A model generated the notes under the pieces. That model searched no databases and was not told the DNA's origin. It was given only the letters and a program-made list of their open reading frames with translations. From Dryococelus australis (lineage: Eukaryota; Arthropoda; Insecta; Phasmatodea; Phasmatidae): a DNA stretch of 64,000 bases. Of the stretch, positions 11,720 through 22,545 are shown in pieces (the stretch's first letter is position 1; the number at the start of each line of letters is the position of its first letter). The stretch lies in contig CM056993.1 in NCBI GenBank assembly GCA_029891345.1, positions 276,722,016-276,786,015 on the forward strand, given 5' to 3'. Position numbers and translations under genes: made by a program.

Positions 11720-11990
11720 TGTCGTAATCTCAGTGGGTAGAGAACCCGATAGTGGGGCCGCAGTAGCTCAGTGGGTAGAAAACACTATAGTGGGGCCGCA
11801 GTAGCTCAGTAGGTAGAGCACCCGATAGAGGTCCACAGTATCTCAGTGGCTAGAGAACCCGATAGTGGGGTCGCAGTAGCTCAGTGAGTTGAGAACCCTA
11901 TAGTAGGGCCGCAGTATCTCAGTGGGTAAAGAACCCTAAAGTGGGGCCGCAGTCGTCCAGTGGGTAGAGCACCCGATAGTGGGGCCGCGC
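11720..11990 (+). repeat. Seven tandem tRNA-5'-half-like units (38 bp)
   Basis: Seven imperfect 38-bp units of the form GCAGTAGCTCAGTGGGTAGA + GCACCCGATAGTGGGGCC. Each contains TAGCTCAGTGGGTAG, a match to the tRNA A box and D-arm, but no B box follows. The last unit runs directly into the Helitron-like 3' end. Confidence 0.9.
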
Positions 11991-12013
11991 GCGAAGCAGC
12001 GGGTAAATGCTAG

Positions 12014-12559
12014 TAATTCATGAAGGGAAATGCAAAGGCTATAAGAATTCACAAAAAAAAAAAAGGATATTATTGGATTCCTGTGTCATCACGTCCTCTA
12101 ACTGAACTTGTTGATAGGTCTCATAATACCGTATAAATATTTGTACATCATTCCATTTGTGATTTTATGAGGCACTCAAGCGCTAATTCTTTCGCTTGAT
12201 TTTTACATTTACATGTTCTTATTTTGTTTTTATATCTTTTAAACTGCATCCAAATGTACTTTTCTTTCCCGTCCCGTTCCATACATCCAATAACCCAAAC
12301 AATAACGAACAGTCGTCAAATTTGACGGAGCTAGCATGAGACCTGTATACAGTGTAGTTAGGTTACTGGTTCTACGACACCGACAAAGTGTACGATGCAA
12401 TTATGCACTCAACTGAAGTGAAACGCGACATAGTAAGCGCACTTATTAAAGCCGATACTTAATGGGGCACACGAGACAGGCTTGGTCAGTTAGCCTTTCA
12501 GTCATTGAAGATGCTCCCTTTCGCTTACAGATGTATGTCACGTCTCTCTAGCAAGCCAC
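12014..12559. other. Unannotated DNA
   Basis: Holds an A tract (12052-12063) and a perfect 14-bp palindrome CGTCAAATTTGACG near 12313. No gene or transposon end was found. Confidence 0.5.
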
Positions 12560-12815
12560 GGGGGCCGCGGTGGTGTAGTGGTTAGACTGCTCTCCTCCCA
12601 CCTAGGCGAACTGGGATCGATTTCCGGCGGGGTCACTCCCGGATTTTCGCATATGGGAATCGTGCCAGACGATGTCGCTGGTCGGCGGGTTTTCTCGGGG
12701 ATCTCCTGTTCCTCCCACCTTTGAATTCTGGCGCCGTTTCATACTCAACTCAATTCAACCTTATTGGATATGAAGACCTCAATGTTAAGAGCCACCCAAA
12801 TCTTTCCATTCCACT
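12560..12815 (+). mobile_element. tRNA-derived SINE, family S1 (full head)
   Basis: The head GGGGCCGCGGTGGTGTAGTG contains an A box (TGGTGTAGTGG) followed by a B box (GGGATCGATTTCC). The shared body is GGGAATCGTGCCAGACGATG, then GGTCGGCGGGTTTTCTC, then the 3' part AAGACCTCAATGTTAAGAGC and CCCAAATCTTTCC. Related copies are at 32574 (-), 47941, 50617 and 60570. Transcription would be by Pol III and mobilisation by a LINE; neither is in the window. Confidence 0.9.
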
Positions 12816-12908
12816 ACCAAACTGTGCCTAACCAAACTTTAGTAACGCACACTTTATATAAAAAAAATAAAGATGCAATTTAGCTGTAGGGATAACGTGT
12901 CGGTAACT

Positions 12909-13149
12909 GTATGCCCTTCACGGTAAAGTGAGCACTTTTGAACACCTAGTTACTTTTTCCTTTCGGCCATTTTCTATCCTTTAACAAACCATTCTTAAAT
13001 AAATATTGCAACGTATGTAAGAAACACAAGGTGTATATTCCACCGTACTCGAAAGTTAACGTCCAAGGCTAACATAAAATATATTTATCGACTATTATTC
13101 CAAATGAGAGGGCATTCAAAAGTGCTCACTTTACCGTGAACAGTCTTTA
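12909..13149 (+). mobile_element. Family A short MITE
   Basis: Ends CCTTCACGGTAAAGTGAGCA and TCACTTTACCGTGAACAGTC. The short-class core includes CTAGTTACTTTTTCC and TATATTTATCGACTATTATT. At about 240 bp it shares only its ends with the long class. Confidence 0.9.
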
Positions 13150-13462
13150 CCAAGAAACAACAAAATTCACGACACAGAAATGAAAAATTCCATTATAAGC
13201 GAGGAGAATGTATGCGCGTGACACCGCGCTGTAAGCAGCATCCTGTGGGGCACAATATCGACAGGAGGCCTGCAAACTTGTGCTGATATTACGTAACTTA
13301 CCCTGCTTAGCCTCATAATGAGCAGCAGCACTTCCTGTCCGTAACTTGTCAAACCAGACTCGATGAAACTCCAGAGAACACCGAGACTCGAATTTCCCCC
13401 AAATGCCTCTTACAAGGGTTGAATTCAAACAGCAGGTAAGTGACAAAAATCTAATCACAGAT

Positions 13463-13480
13463 ACACACACACACACACTC

Positions 13481-13531
<51 letters not shown>

Positions 13532-13546
13532 ATATATATATATATT
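13463..13546. repeat. Compound AC / TC / TA microsatellite
   Basis: A run of AC, then about 25 TC units, then TATATATA. Confidence 0.95.
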
Positions 13547-14273
13547 AGATAAGTTTCTGTACAAAGAAACGTCGAAAACAATAACCAGCAGAAAACAATC
13601 GAAGATGGACAAGAAACTAAATCCTTTTACCATTTGCCTTCGAAAATTCGCAGCTGAATTTGTGAAGATGGTGTATTTTATGAATAATATTTTTTATTTA
13701 ATGTAACGAGGCAAATTGGGGTCTCAATCATGTAGGTTAAGACTGAGAAGTCTTATCAAACCTTTCAGTCAAAGATAAATATGTTGTTTTAAGCGTTGCA
13801 ACCAATTTTTTGTTCAGAACTCGACTGCTTTTGGCTTGACGCTCAGTCTCATATATGGGGTTGTGCTTCATATTACCTGGAAGCAGGTGTTTATAAGACT
13901 ACGGAGTATAGTCTCAACAGCAAATTATAGGTACCTCCCACAGATAAATGATGGGACTTACTTCACTGGGCGCTCTTCTCTCCTGTGTTCAGTGATGAAC
14001 ATTAATTAAAGTAAATTTATCGCGGTGTTCCAGAAATGGGACAAAGTGACTGAAAGGGATGAAATGCACCAGTTCATTCATATTAGAAAGAAAATTTGAA
14101 GTGACAATTTCGCAGGATCGGTAACAGTTTATTATGTAGCTATCATAAAATAACTACTAATTTTAAGACAAATAATGCAGCATCTACAAACACAATGTCT
14201 CTTTTATTTTCTAGGTATTCCTGGCAGCCATTTCTCTGGCTAGGTGTTATATATATACCTACACACATTCACG
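13547..14273. other. Unannotated AT-rich DNA
   Basis: I see nothing recognisable between the microsatellite and the inverted-repeat region. Confidence 0.45.
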
Positions 14274-15236
14274 CAGGATGTTTCCCAATTAGACCGATAA
14301 ACTTCGTAAGGTGATTCCTTATGTAAAAATTAGTAGAAAATATATAGATTACGTACTACCTAAACTGAATATTAAGGGTAATAAATCCTTGAAAAGTGAG
14401 ATTTTGAAATGTATTTTTGCAATATTTTGGAAACAAAGTGAAATGAAAATACAATTCTCCGATCATTGTTCTATGTTAATGGGATCTTCAACTTAATAAC
14501 AGGGGTGGCAACCCTTTTTTCTTAGCATATCTTTTACAGTCGGGAATTTAAAACTTTTGGTAGTGAATTATTGAGCACCATGGCCTAAGTAGCAAAATTT
14601 GTCCTCTTGTCGAAACTGCCCAGGACCCACTGTTTACGTGTAAAACATACACAAAGGTTCGTTTGCAGCGATTTAGTGCCTAACACATAGGCAACACTAT
14701 CATACAAATCGCTGCATGTCCACTTTGTTTCTGGCGACAGTTTGTATGTATTCCTTGTATTGTATGTTTGGAGGGTACTTTTACAAATAGTAAAAGAAGT
14801 GAAATTAAGTTACAATTCTTCGAATAATGTGTTACGTGACCGGGAACGTCAACCTATGAGCAAACCCGTATTAATGCCTTCCCCGTAATGAAGATAACAG
14901 GGGTGGCCACCATTTTGTTGTATACAATGCTTTTACCGTCAGGAATTGTGAACGTGTGATGCTTATTTATTGAGCAGTAACACCGTAAGGTATCCTAGCA
15001 GGCATTATCACGCACCCCATCACATTTGCCTTCTGATATCCTGAAAACGATGTTCCTATGTTGTTGCAACAAGAGGACCATTTCTGTTACGTAGATGTTA
15101 CTGCTCAATAAACAAGCATCACACGCTCACAATTACTGACAGTAAAAACGTTGTTTGCAACAAGAGGGCTATCTTCATTTTCTACTTATTTTTACATAAT
15201 CACCTCACGAAGTTTGTATCCAGAGTAACCGCCTTA
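14274..15236. mobile_element. Foldback-like inverted-repeat region
   Basis: The outer arms are AAACTTCGTAAGGTGATTCC (14307) and, inverted, the block before 15236 ending CACGAAGTTTG. Inner arms of about 90 bp pair 14890-14983 (GGGGTGGCCACCATTTTG through TTATTGAGCAGTAAC) with 15085-15185. A third, direct copy of the inner motif is at 14497-14590. The left edge CAGGATGTTTCCCAATTAGA resembles mariner/Tc1 termini. It may be a foldback element, or tails of the Tc1-like element next to it. Confidence 0.6.
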
Positions 15237-16040
15237 CGCAGCACGGACAGCAGCTAGACGAGCTGGCAGTGACTCAGTCAGGTGCTGATAAAACTCCACG
15301 GGTGTATGGAGCCATGCTATCTGCAGTGTCCCACGATTAATTGTTGAAGGGTGCGTGGCAGAGGAGAGGGACAGAGAACACGACGATCGAGGTGGTGCCA
15401 TATATGTTCAATTTGATTGAGATCGAGGCTGTGTGGAGGCCAGGAAAGAACTTTGAAGTCTTGATCATGCTCTTCCAGCCACGTGCGGACACTTCTAGCC
15501 GTGTGGCAAGGTGTACTATTGTGCTGGAAGATCCCATCATCCCGAGAAAGATAATCATCATGTACGTGTGGACGTGATCGGCGAGGATGGCTTCATAACC
15601 ACAACATCAAGAGTGCCTTCCACGCGGATGATGGGAACTTAAGAATACGAGAACATTCCCCAGACCATAACACTGCCCCCACCGCCTTGTGTTCGTCCAG
15701 CAATGGATGCAGGGTGTCGGTTCTCCGACGTTTCTCGACGGATATGCTGACGTCCATCTGTTCTTTGCAGCTGAAAACATTGACTTGTCGGAGAAGGCTA
15801 CCCGTCTCCCATCAGTAGTGGTTCAGTCGCCACACTGTCAAGCAAATTGCATTCGTTTTCGTCAATGCACCTGTGTTATCACGGGTGCAGTCACCCTCCG
15901 TCTACTCCGGAGCCGCATTCGCAGAAGGGTTCGCTGAACTGTTGCGGTAGAAACGTGTCTGGATGTCTTCCTGGTTCATTTGGACGGTGAGCTGTTCCAC
16001 TGTAGCTTGTCGGTTGGCCTTCACGTACTGTCCTAGTCAA
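15205..16040 (-). pseudogene. Degenerate Tc1-type transposase
   Basis: Minus-strand pieces read like the C-terminal two thirds of a Tc1 transposase: an early piece near 16030 (VEQLTVQMNQ); the region before the middle catalytic aspartate (DGIFQHNSTPCHTAR, where the usual aspartate of the QQDNAPCH motif is changed); WLEEHDQDFKVLSWPPHSLD; LNQIEHIWHHLDRRV, holding the third catalytic position; and the C-terminal LTESLPARLAAVRAA. Stops and frameshifts break it throughout. The N-terminal DNA-binding half is largely missing. It adjoins the inverted-repeat region on its C-terminal side. Confidence 0.85.
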
Positions 16041-17404
16041 CGTTCGCCTCGGTTAAATCGCTTCACTGACTCATGACAAAACGAAGCGCAATGTGTACAG
16101 ACAGCCTGTCGGTCACATTATATACCCGCTGCACCAGCCCACGTCATGGGCCATACATCATGGGCTAAGCGGTGCAGATAGCACTTCTAGATGTAATTCG
16201 ACTGTGCACATACACAAAGTCTATTAAACTTCCCAATTTTTTCTGTTTCCTTTACAGGTATGCAGAAACATGTTTCTCTTCTGTATTTGTACACCTGATA
16301 TGACCTATGGAGAAGGCAGGATGAATGTTTTGGCGAATCAGATATACCATTAAGTGTAATAATGTGCTGTTATAACGTCTAGAATGGATGTTAAAATTTT
16401 ACCGATATCAATGAATCTCCAGATAAAGGTGATCTCAACATAAACACTGACGGGTAGAGGAGGAAGGATAAGCTGGTGCATATGGAGATGCATAGAATTG
16501 CGCTTAGCCTAAACAGTCTAAGAAACTACATTATCGTAAGTTCAAAAGGCTGCTTTAATTTGGCGAGGAAAGCAAAAGAGTGTTTGGGAATATTCGAATA
16601 AGTGCACCCGCACTCTTCATTTTACATAACCCAGCGGTATTTAGAAAATGAAATTAATATTTTACGCGAAACATACTTTTTTCAGAGTCGGTGATGTCGT
16701 CACACGAATTCTATTGCGATTCAGTGACACTAAAGTGCTTCTTTTGGCGGAATGAAGACAAAAAAACTACCGATTACCCCGTAACTCATATAAATTGATT
16801 TCCTTATATGTATTTCGTTTAGCTCTTTTGCGAAAAAATATTTCATTATTTTCCAGCTACTACAGTGATAGAAAAGTTTCTTTCAGCTAGCTAAATATTT
16901 ATTTGTATGGGATCACAAATATACTTAGTTTCCCCAACCAAACTTGAAAAGCAACAAAATTAATTTTGTTCATCTAAATAATATATACCTGAATAAACTA
17001 AACTTCTGTGTTTAGCCTAAAAAAATTTAGCTGTCAACAAAATATTTGGTTGAATCAATTGTGTACAATTGTTTGGCCACTCATTCGATTACCTTCGTTC
17101 AAAAATACTGCTTGATTGTTTGTTTTGGTTTTCGTGACAATTAGGATAGTAATAGTGTTTGTTATTGCATCTATTAATGCTTAACAATAGTATAAAAATT
17201 CTGATAAAACAACACGTTCAACAGAAAATTAAAAGTAAAGTTGAACGACTTGAAATATTTACTTACGCACATTGTCCAGTATTTGAAATGTTTGTAAAAG
17301 AACATTCCAGCTTCATTATTAGTCATTTTAGCTGGGATAATTAGGGCGTAGTGCTTAGGTACAAACGGTCTAGGTTATAATCTCGGTCGGGCTGTTTAAT
17401 GTAC
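16041..17404. other. Unannotated DNA
   Basis: The first 150 bp (GCACCAGCCCACGTCATGGG region) may be the 5' part of the Tc1 remnant. The rest is AT-rich with no recognised repeat or frame. Confidence 0.45.
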
Positions 17405-18632
17405 GGAAATTACAGCTAACTATGCTTATAGGTGAGCTTAGGCCATACTTGACCCTGCGGCCCTTTTCTTTGTCGGGGGTGATACCTAAGTTATGAATTT
17501 GATGGCTGTATCTTAAAACAGTTCGGAAATTACAGTAAACTAAGCTTATAAGTGGGCCCATATTATCTTTGAACGGAAGGGGCCCTTATTACTTATCTCA
17601 AATGCATGATGACGCAGGCTGGAGATGAATACCTCGAGACAGTTCCAGCCTGGCCATTTTATACATAATATTTCTACACCCCCTTCGACCGGGGAAGAAA
17701 TATCGCAACATTCTGATTGTCATAATCAGTTGACTTACGGATTAATAGCCAATATAAATTATTTATTTAAATTTAAGCATGCTCAGGAACCAAATACAGT
17801 CTTTTATTTATTCCTGGTCTTCGTTACCACATTATAGCCCTACCAGCAGTGCCAGCTGCGACATCGTGGTGCCCAGAAGAATGTATTTTGAAGTGCATGA
17901 AGACGGCCGGCTGCCTGGCTGTGGATTCAACTGGAGGGCAGGCCCATTTGACAGCGTTGACGGTCGATACTCCGGCAAGGATGGCGAGGTTCACAAACCA
18001 GTAGACGAAAACTCATACTTCTTCTAAAGGTAACTGCACGCCATACTGTCCCCTGCACGCAATTATTTCCACGGGAATACAGAAATTTTTCGTTTGTGGA
18101 TTGTAAAGTGCTTAAGGGAGATAACCGAGCACCTCGCGGTTCGGAAATTACAACCAACTATGCTTATAAGTGAGCTTAGACCTTACTTGACCCTGCAGTC
18201 CTTTTCGTCGTCGGGGGTGATGTCTATGTTATGGATTTGATGACTATATCTAAAACAGTTTGGAAACTACAACCACCTATGATTATACATGAGCTTAGGC
18301 TATACTTGCCCTTGCAGTCCTTTTCATTGTCGGCGATGATGTCTATGTTAGTACAGCCAACTATTCTTATAAGCAGGTTTAGGGAATACTTGACCCTGCG
18401 GCCATTTTTGTTGTCGGGGGTGATACCAATGTTATGAATTTGGTGGCAGTATATTAAACAGTTAGGAAATTACAGCCAACTATACTTATAGGTGGACTTA
18501 GGACATACTTGATCCTGCGGCCCTTTTCTTTGTCGGGGGTGATAACTATGCTATGAATTTGGTGGCTCTAACTTAAACGGTTTGGAAATTACAGCCAACT
18601 ATGCTTATAAGTGGGCTTAGGACGTACTTGAT
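17405..18632 (+). repeat. 120-bp satellite array, interrupted
   Basis: Units of about 120 bp start GGAAATTACAGCCAACTATG, continue TTGACCCTGCGGCCC and TTTGTCGGGGGTGATA and end AAACAGTT. Two units lie at 17405-17590 and about five at 18140-18632; one is shortened near 18350. The 550 bp between has no unit and holds the 17838-18027 exon candidate. The shared word CGGAAATTACA marks every junction. Confidence 0.9.
17838..18027 (+). CDS. Candidate terminal coding exon, unidentified
   Basis: The acceptor-like tract TCTTCGTTACCACATTATAG precedes an open frame of 62 codons that ends in TAA at 18025-18027. It includes RRMYFEVHEDGRLPGCGFNW and FDSVDGRYSGKDGEV and closes DENSYFF. GC-rich third positions and the residue mix (aromatics, Gly, Asp, Cys) look like real protein. 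It lies between two blocks of satellite on the plus strand, opposite to the exons at 923 and 50322. No polyadenylation signal was seen soon after the stop, and no other exon of this gene was found. It may be a decayed or captured exon. Confidence 0.45.
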
Positions 18633-18729
18633 GCCCGTGCAGTGGTACTCTAGGCTAGTGGTCATGAGCAGGCTTCGCTCCGTGTCGTGCAGATGGAATG
18701 TCAGAGCATGAGACTTGTCACCACCAGGA

Positions 18730-19060
18730 CGTCAGGTGAAAGGAGACCATAAAGAAGATGAGAAAACTAAGGTGGTGGCAGAAGACGACGGAGGTAGGGG
18801 AATTCCAAGATGGAGGACTCGAAAAGCAAGAGAGAGGAAGGGGTGAAAATAAAGGTGATCGGAAGGAATTAGCGAAAACCCCAAAGGATACAACGGATAT
18901 GAAACAGGAATGAATGAGAGGAAATTAGAAAATAAAGGAGACCAGAAGAAATATGAGAAAATCTCATGGGATAGAGCAAGCGAGAGAAAACAGACGCGGG
19001 TCAGAGAGAGACTGGAAGCAATGCGAGAAGTTACATGACTGGGCTATGAACTCGAACATT
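18730..19060 (+). repeat. Purine-rich diverged tandem triplication
   Basis: Strongly purine-biased on the plus strand. The motif AAAGGAGACCATAAAGAAGA recurs in altered form near 18738, 18852 and 18933, each time followed by GAGAAAA- or GCGAAAA-like sequence. Not coding. Confidence 0.6.
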
Positions 19061-19611
19061 CTTCAGACAAGATGGATGGTACTGGCATGGCTGTTAGGGT
19101 AACCCCTCAATCCTTCATCCTAAAAACAGTCATTTAGCCACATTGTGGAGTCATGCTATTTTCGGACCGAGTGACTTATATGAATTTTGATCAGGGGAAT
19201 ATCTGTGGGAAATTTTTCTGGTTTTGAGATAAATTCGGAAGATTGTAGGTATGTTTGAGGGAAAAAGGGAAATTCCAAGGGAAAATGGCGCCATGGACGA
19301 GGAATGACAGAGCAGGAGGTTTCCGCCTGATGTCATCCAAGGTAACCACCGTGGTGCTGCGACTCCGCATCCCCAATCCCCTGGCAGGGAATGGGCTATT
19401 TATAACTACTCACTTAATATTCTGTAGCATAAAATACGGACGTTTGAAGAGTAAATCCAAACATCCTTCATCTCTATAAACGTCATTTCCACTTCAAATG
19501 GTTTCATAAACAAATACAACGATAAAGAATCAGTGCACGAACGTCATTACTGTACATGTACATTTCCACCCATAATTTACCATCATTTTATTCCAACCTA
19601 AGAGGACCACT
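19061..19611. other. Unannotated DNA
   Basis: Nothing recognised. Open frames around 19150-19380 on both strands lack supporting features. Confidence 0.45.
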
Positions 19612-19852
19612 CAGTTATTATGATGGTATGATTGGGCTATGTCCATTGTCGATCATGAGACTATATAAAAATCGCACACACCCAGAACTCAGCAAGAAAA
19701 AAAAAAAAAAAAAAAAAAAAAAACATTTTACAACACCACAGACAGGTAAAATGTTTTTTCGTTTTTTGTCTTGCTGAGTTCTGTGTGTGCGATTTTTATT
19801 TAGTCTCATGGTCGGCAATGAGCACAGTCCGATCACACCATCATAATAACAT
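19612..19852. mobile_element. Foldback element with an A-tract core
   Basis: Arms of about 90 bp (GTTATTATGATGGTATGATT to CACCCAGAACTCAGCAAGA, and their inverted partner ending CACCATCATAATAAC) flank a core with about 29 A and an inner hairpin AAACATTTTAC / GTAAAATGTTT. Arms are near-identical, so the insertion or a correction event is recent. Flanks CCACTCA and GAACTCA suggest a 7-9 bp imperfect target duplication, as in MULE or hAT elements, but this is weak. Confidence 0.75.
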
Positions 19853-20954
19853 GAACTCACTATTACCATAACTTCAAAAATAAAATTAGGACCACCTAGA
19901 TTAATCTAGGATAGTTCGTAAACAAGTGACCCGTTTTCACACATGTGATTAATCCCCAGCGGAGGTTTCATAACCCATTGCCCTGCTTCGTGGCGAAATG
20001 TGTTAGCGGTATTTACTAACCCCAGAGCTAAAAGTGCGGGATAAATTGTATATTTCTGTACAAATTATTTAACGGGCACAAGCTATATTTGTTTGTAAAT
20101 AATTTAAACTGGCCTCACGAGAAAGAGCAAGGAGTGGTAAATAAACAGAAGTATTTAATTAAATTTAGTCCAACTGACTACTAAATGAGAGAAGCCAACG
20201 TTATCAACATCATCGACGTATATGTGTTGGCACAACTTACACGCATGTGGCTTAAGGACAACACATGACTGGCGGTGGAGAAATTCTTGAACAGGTTCTA
20301 GTAGGGGTTCCACAGGCACAAATCTCGTTCGGGCCGGGCTGTAAATTTCTCACGAGCCATGTCCCATGCGTCGCCGACGAGTCGCGGAAAATTGCCTTTC
20401 GTAACCGCGAATGAAAGCGTATTTCATTATTTGTCGTTTCCAGCCCGATCCTGGGTCACCTTTCAGCGTGCAGGGAATGCGTATTGGGCAGATAGTGGGG
20501 GCAGTACCTGGCCCGAACGCCTCGTCTCAATTTTTTTTTCTAAGCTACTTAAAACTAAGAGGATAGTCGAAGGTCCTAGGTAAGGATCGGACCTAAGTGC
20601 GTCTCAAGGCTGAGCCCCTTGCGCCTGGGCAAGCAGGGAAGATTCTAACTACAGGGGAACATGCTCGCGGTTTTGCTGGGATTGGGCGAACTTGGTCGCG
20701 ATTAGGGCCGTCTTTACCTCCAATGATAATCTAAAGGGGTGGGAGGACCGGTACAGACACCGTAAAAACACTTTAACAGGAAATATTTGTAAAATTGCAT
20801 GCAATTTATGAAGTGTAAAAAGATCTCTACCAGGACAGAGGATAGGAAGGGATAATAATCTTTACTGAAAGGGTGTTTGAAACACTACAACAAGAGAAAG
20901 ATTGGCCGGGATGGCTGTCTTTCTTTTGTTGATCGTGCTGGATATTATTTTGTA
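19853..20954. other. Unannotated DNA with a GC-rich middle
   Basis: 20290-20640 is GC-richer and has a 74-codon plus frame without recognisable domain. GTAACCGCGAATGA at 20400 matches a family B end by 14 bases only. Confidence 0.4.
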
Positions 20955-21379
20955 AAGGCTGTGCACAATAAAGTGAGCACTTTTGAAATCAACCTTAGAA
21001 AATTGTCACTGCCCATGCATGCATATATTTTAACGGGCGCACTGAGTGACATGCACCCGGTAAAGTTTGTAACGATTGATAGAGAGTAGTCCCATTTGTT
21101 TACGTCCAATAAAAAGTGTTAGATGACCATTTGTAATAATTTAAATTACATATTTCGCTTTTTGTTTTTTTTTTTAGCACCTCGGTGTGAAAAATTAGAA
21201 AATTTATTAAATGTTTACTTTTCTACTAATTTCACAGTTTTACTTGACCAACTCATGAATAAAGTGGCGAGGCCCACGACACTGTTAATCTTACATAAGG
21301 CGGAAGAATACACAACGTGCATACAAGTAGATTTTAAGTAGGGCTTTCAAAAGTGCTCATTTTACCGTGAATAGCCTAT
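20955..21379 (+). mobile_element. Family A long MITE
   Basis: Starts AAGGCTGTGCACAATAAAGT and ends TTTTACCGTGAATAGCCTAT. The marker GCACCCGGTAAAGTTTGTAA is near the left. TA flanks both ends. Confidence 0.9.
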
Positions 21380-21405
21380 AGGTAGGAAGGTAAGTAGTTG
21401 GATTA

Positions 21406-21915
21406 AAGGTGGCTCAGTCCCCGCCATCTTGGATTTATCCATATTTCGACGTAACGTACATTTAAGATGTTGTAACGAAATTTTTTGCACGGCACAGCAT
21501 AAATAATGGCTGCTCAAACTTTGTCAAGTTATTAGGTTTTCACTGCCTTTAATAATTTTTTAACTATAATACATTCGCGGTTACTTCGACCTTTTCTGAA
21601 GCCCTGCTAAAGTTCTACTTCCACATTATTCCTCCGCCTAGTACATCATAAGCTTAACAAAGTCTAGAAAATTGCACCTAAGGACAACGCACCGAATTCG
21701 TGCGCACTCAGTATAACAGTATCTCGATTTTCCCGCGGGCGACTAGGCCTACATCAGTTAAACCAACAGCAGCTGTCAAGTAATACCGACTTCAAATAAT
21801 GAACAAAAGATTGTCCTGTGTCGTGTCGTTACGTAAAATTCGATACAAAATCTAACTTAAAATGCAGATTTTTGCGAAAATTCTAAAAATCCAAGATAGC
21901 GGAGACTGATTCCCC
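21406..21915. mobile_element. Harbinger-like MITE with TTA target duplication
   Basis: The left end AAGGTGGCTCAGTCCCCGCC plus ATCTTGGATTT matches, inverted, the right end AAATCCAAGATAGCGGAGAC plus TGATTCCCC. TTA at 21403-21405 and 21916-21918 is a three-base target duplication as in PIF/Harbinger. A second inverted block pairs ACGTAACG-like sequences further in. A truncated family B copy sits inside at 21568-21723. Confidence 0.75.
21568..21723 (+). mobile_element. Truncated family B MITE nested in the Harbinger-like element
   Basis: Has the left end ACATTCGCGGTTACTTCGAC and the block ATTCCTCCGCC through CACTCAGTATAACAG, then stops. The right two thirds of the family is missing. Confidence 0.8.
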
Positions 21916-21918
21916 TTA

Positions 21919-22365
21919 GCGTCTCGTCGACAGCGAGGTCATTAGAGACGGACTTTGAGAAAGCCGTTTTTGTCCAATTTTGGAGTACTCTGGAATCGTG
22001 TTTCCAAAGTACGTGATATCTTGAAAGCAGTCAATAGTTCTCGTCTGAAGTGTGTGTTCTTTTCGTAGAACAGCCCATTGGACGCAACGTTTAATAATTT
22101 CGTGGAAAAGCGTGTATTTCAAACACACTGCAACGTGGATCAAACGCGAGGTAGGTGGCAGCCTTAACAAATTCAGGAAATCTACCATGGACGTATGTGC
22201 AAAATTTTTACCATTCGTGCATCATCAAAACGAATATAAAATTATATAATTTTTTTAAACAATTTCTTAGTGTCCTTAGAATGTTTTCTTTATACACACT
22301 GACTGTCATTTCGCTACATATATAAATTTACATTACCATGGATATACAACTGGCATCTACGACTG
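21919..22365. other. Unannotated DNA
   Basis: A 90-codon minus frame at 21916-22188 is present but has no domain signature. I would not call it a gene. Confidence 0.4.
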
Positions 22366-22545
22366 ATCAAAATACACTGACGAAGTGATAGAATAAAGAC
22401 ACTGACGAAGTGATAGAAAAAGACACTGACGACGTGACAGAAAAAGACGCTGACGAAGTGATAGAAAAAACACTGATGAAGTGACAGAAAAAAGACACTG
22501 ACGAAGTGATAGAAAAAAGACACTGACGAAGTGATAGAAACACAA
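22366..22545 (+). repeat. 24-bp minisatellite
   Basis: About seven copies of GACACTGACGAAGTGATAGA + AAAA, with small length changes at the A run. The open minus frames across it are repeat by-products. Confidence 0.95.

Larger units (their letters stand above)
9136..12013 (+). mobile_element. Candidate non-autonomous Helitron
   Basis: The left end TCTATACTAATATTATAAAG is followed by TTTGTTTGTTT, a terminus I associate with insect Helitrons. The right end is GCGCGAAGCAGCGGGTAAATGCTAG, here split as a GC hairpin-like GCCGCGCGCGAAGCAGCG plus GGTAAATGCTAG. Helitrons start with TC, end in CTAG after a short hairpin and insert between A and T; the flanking bases here are A and T. No Rep/helicase is encoded. 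Inside are a minisatellite (9262-9535), a family A MITE (11242-11647) and a tRNA-like array (11720-11990). The two ends could belong to different copies. Confidence 0.55.

Noticed and set aside
20395-20412. A family B end (GTAACCGCGAATGA)
   Set aside because: Only about 14 bases match and nothing of the element follows on either side.
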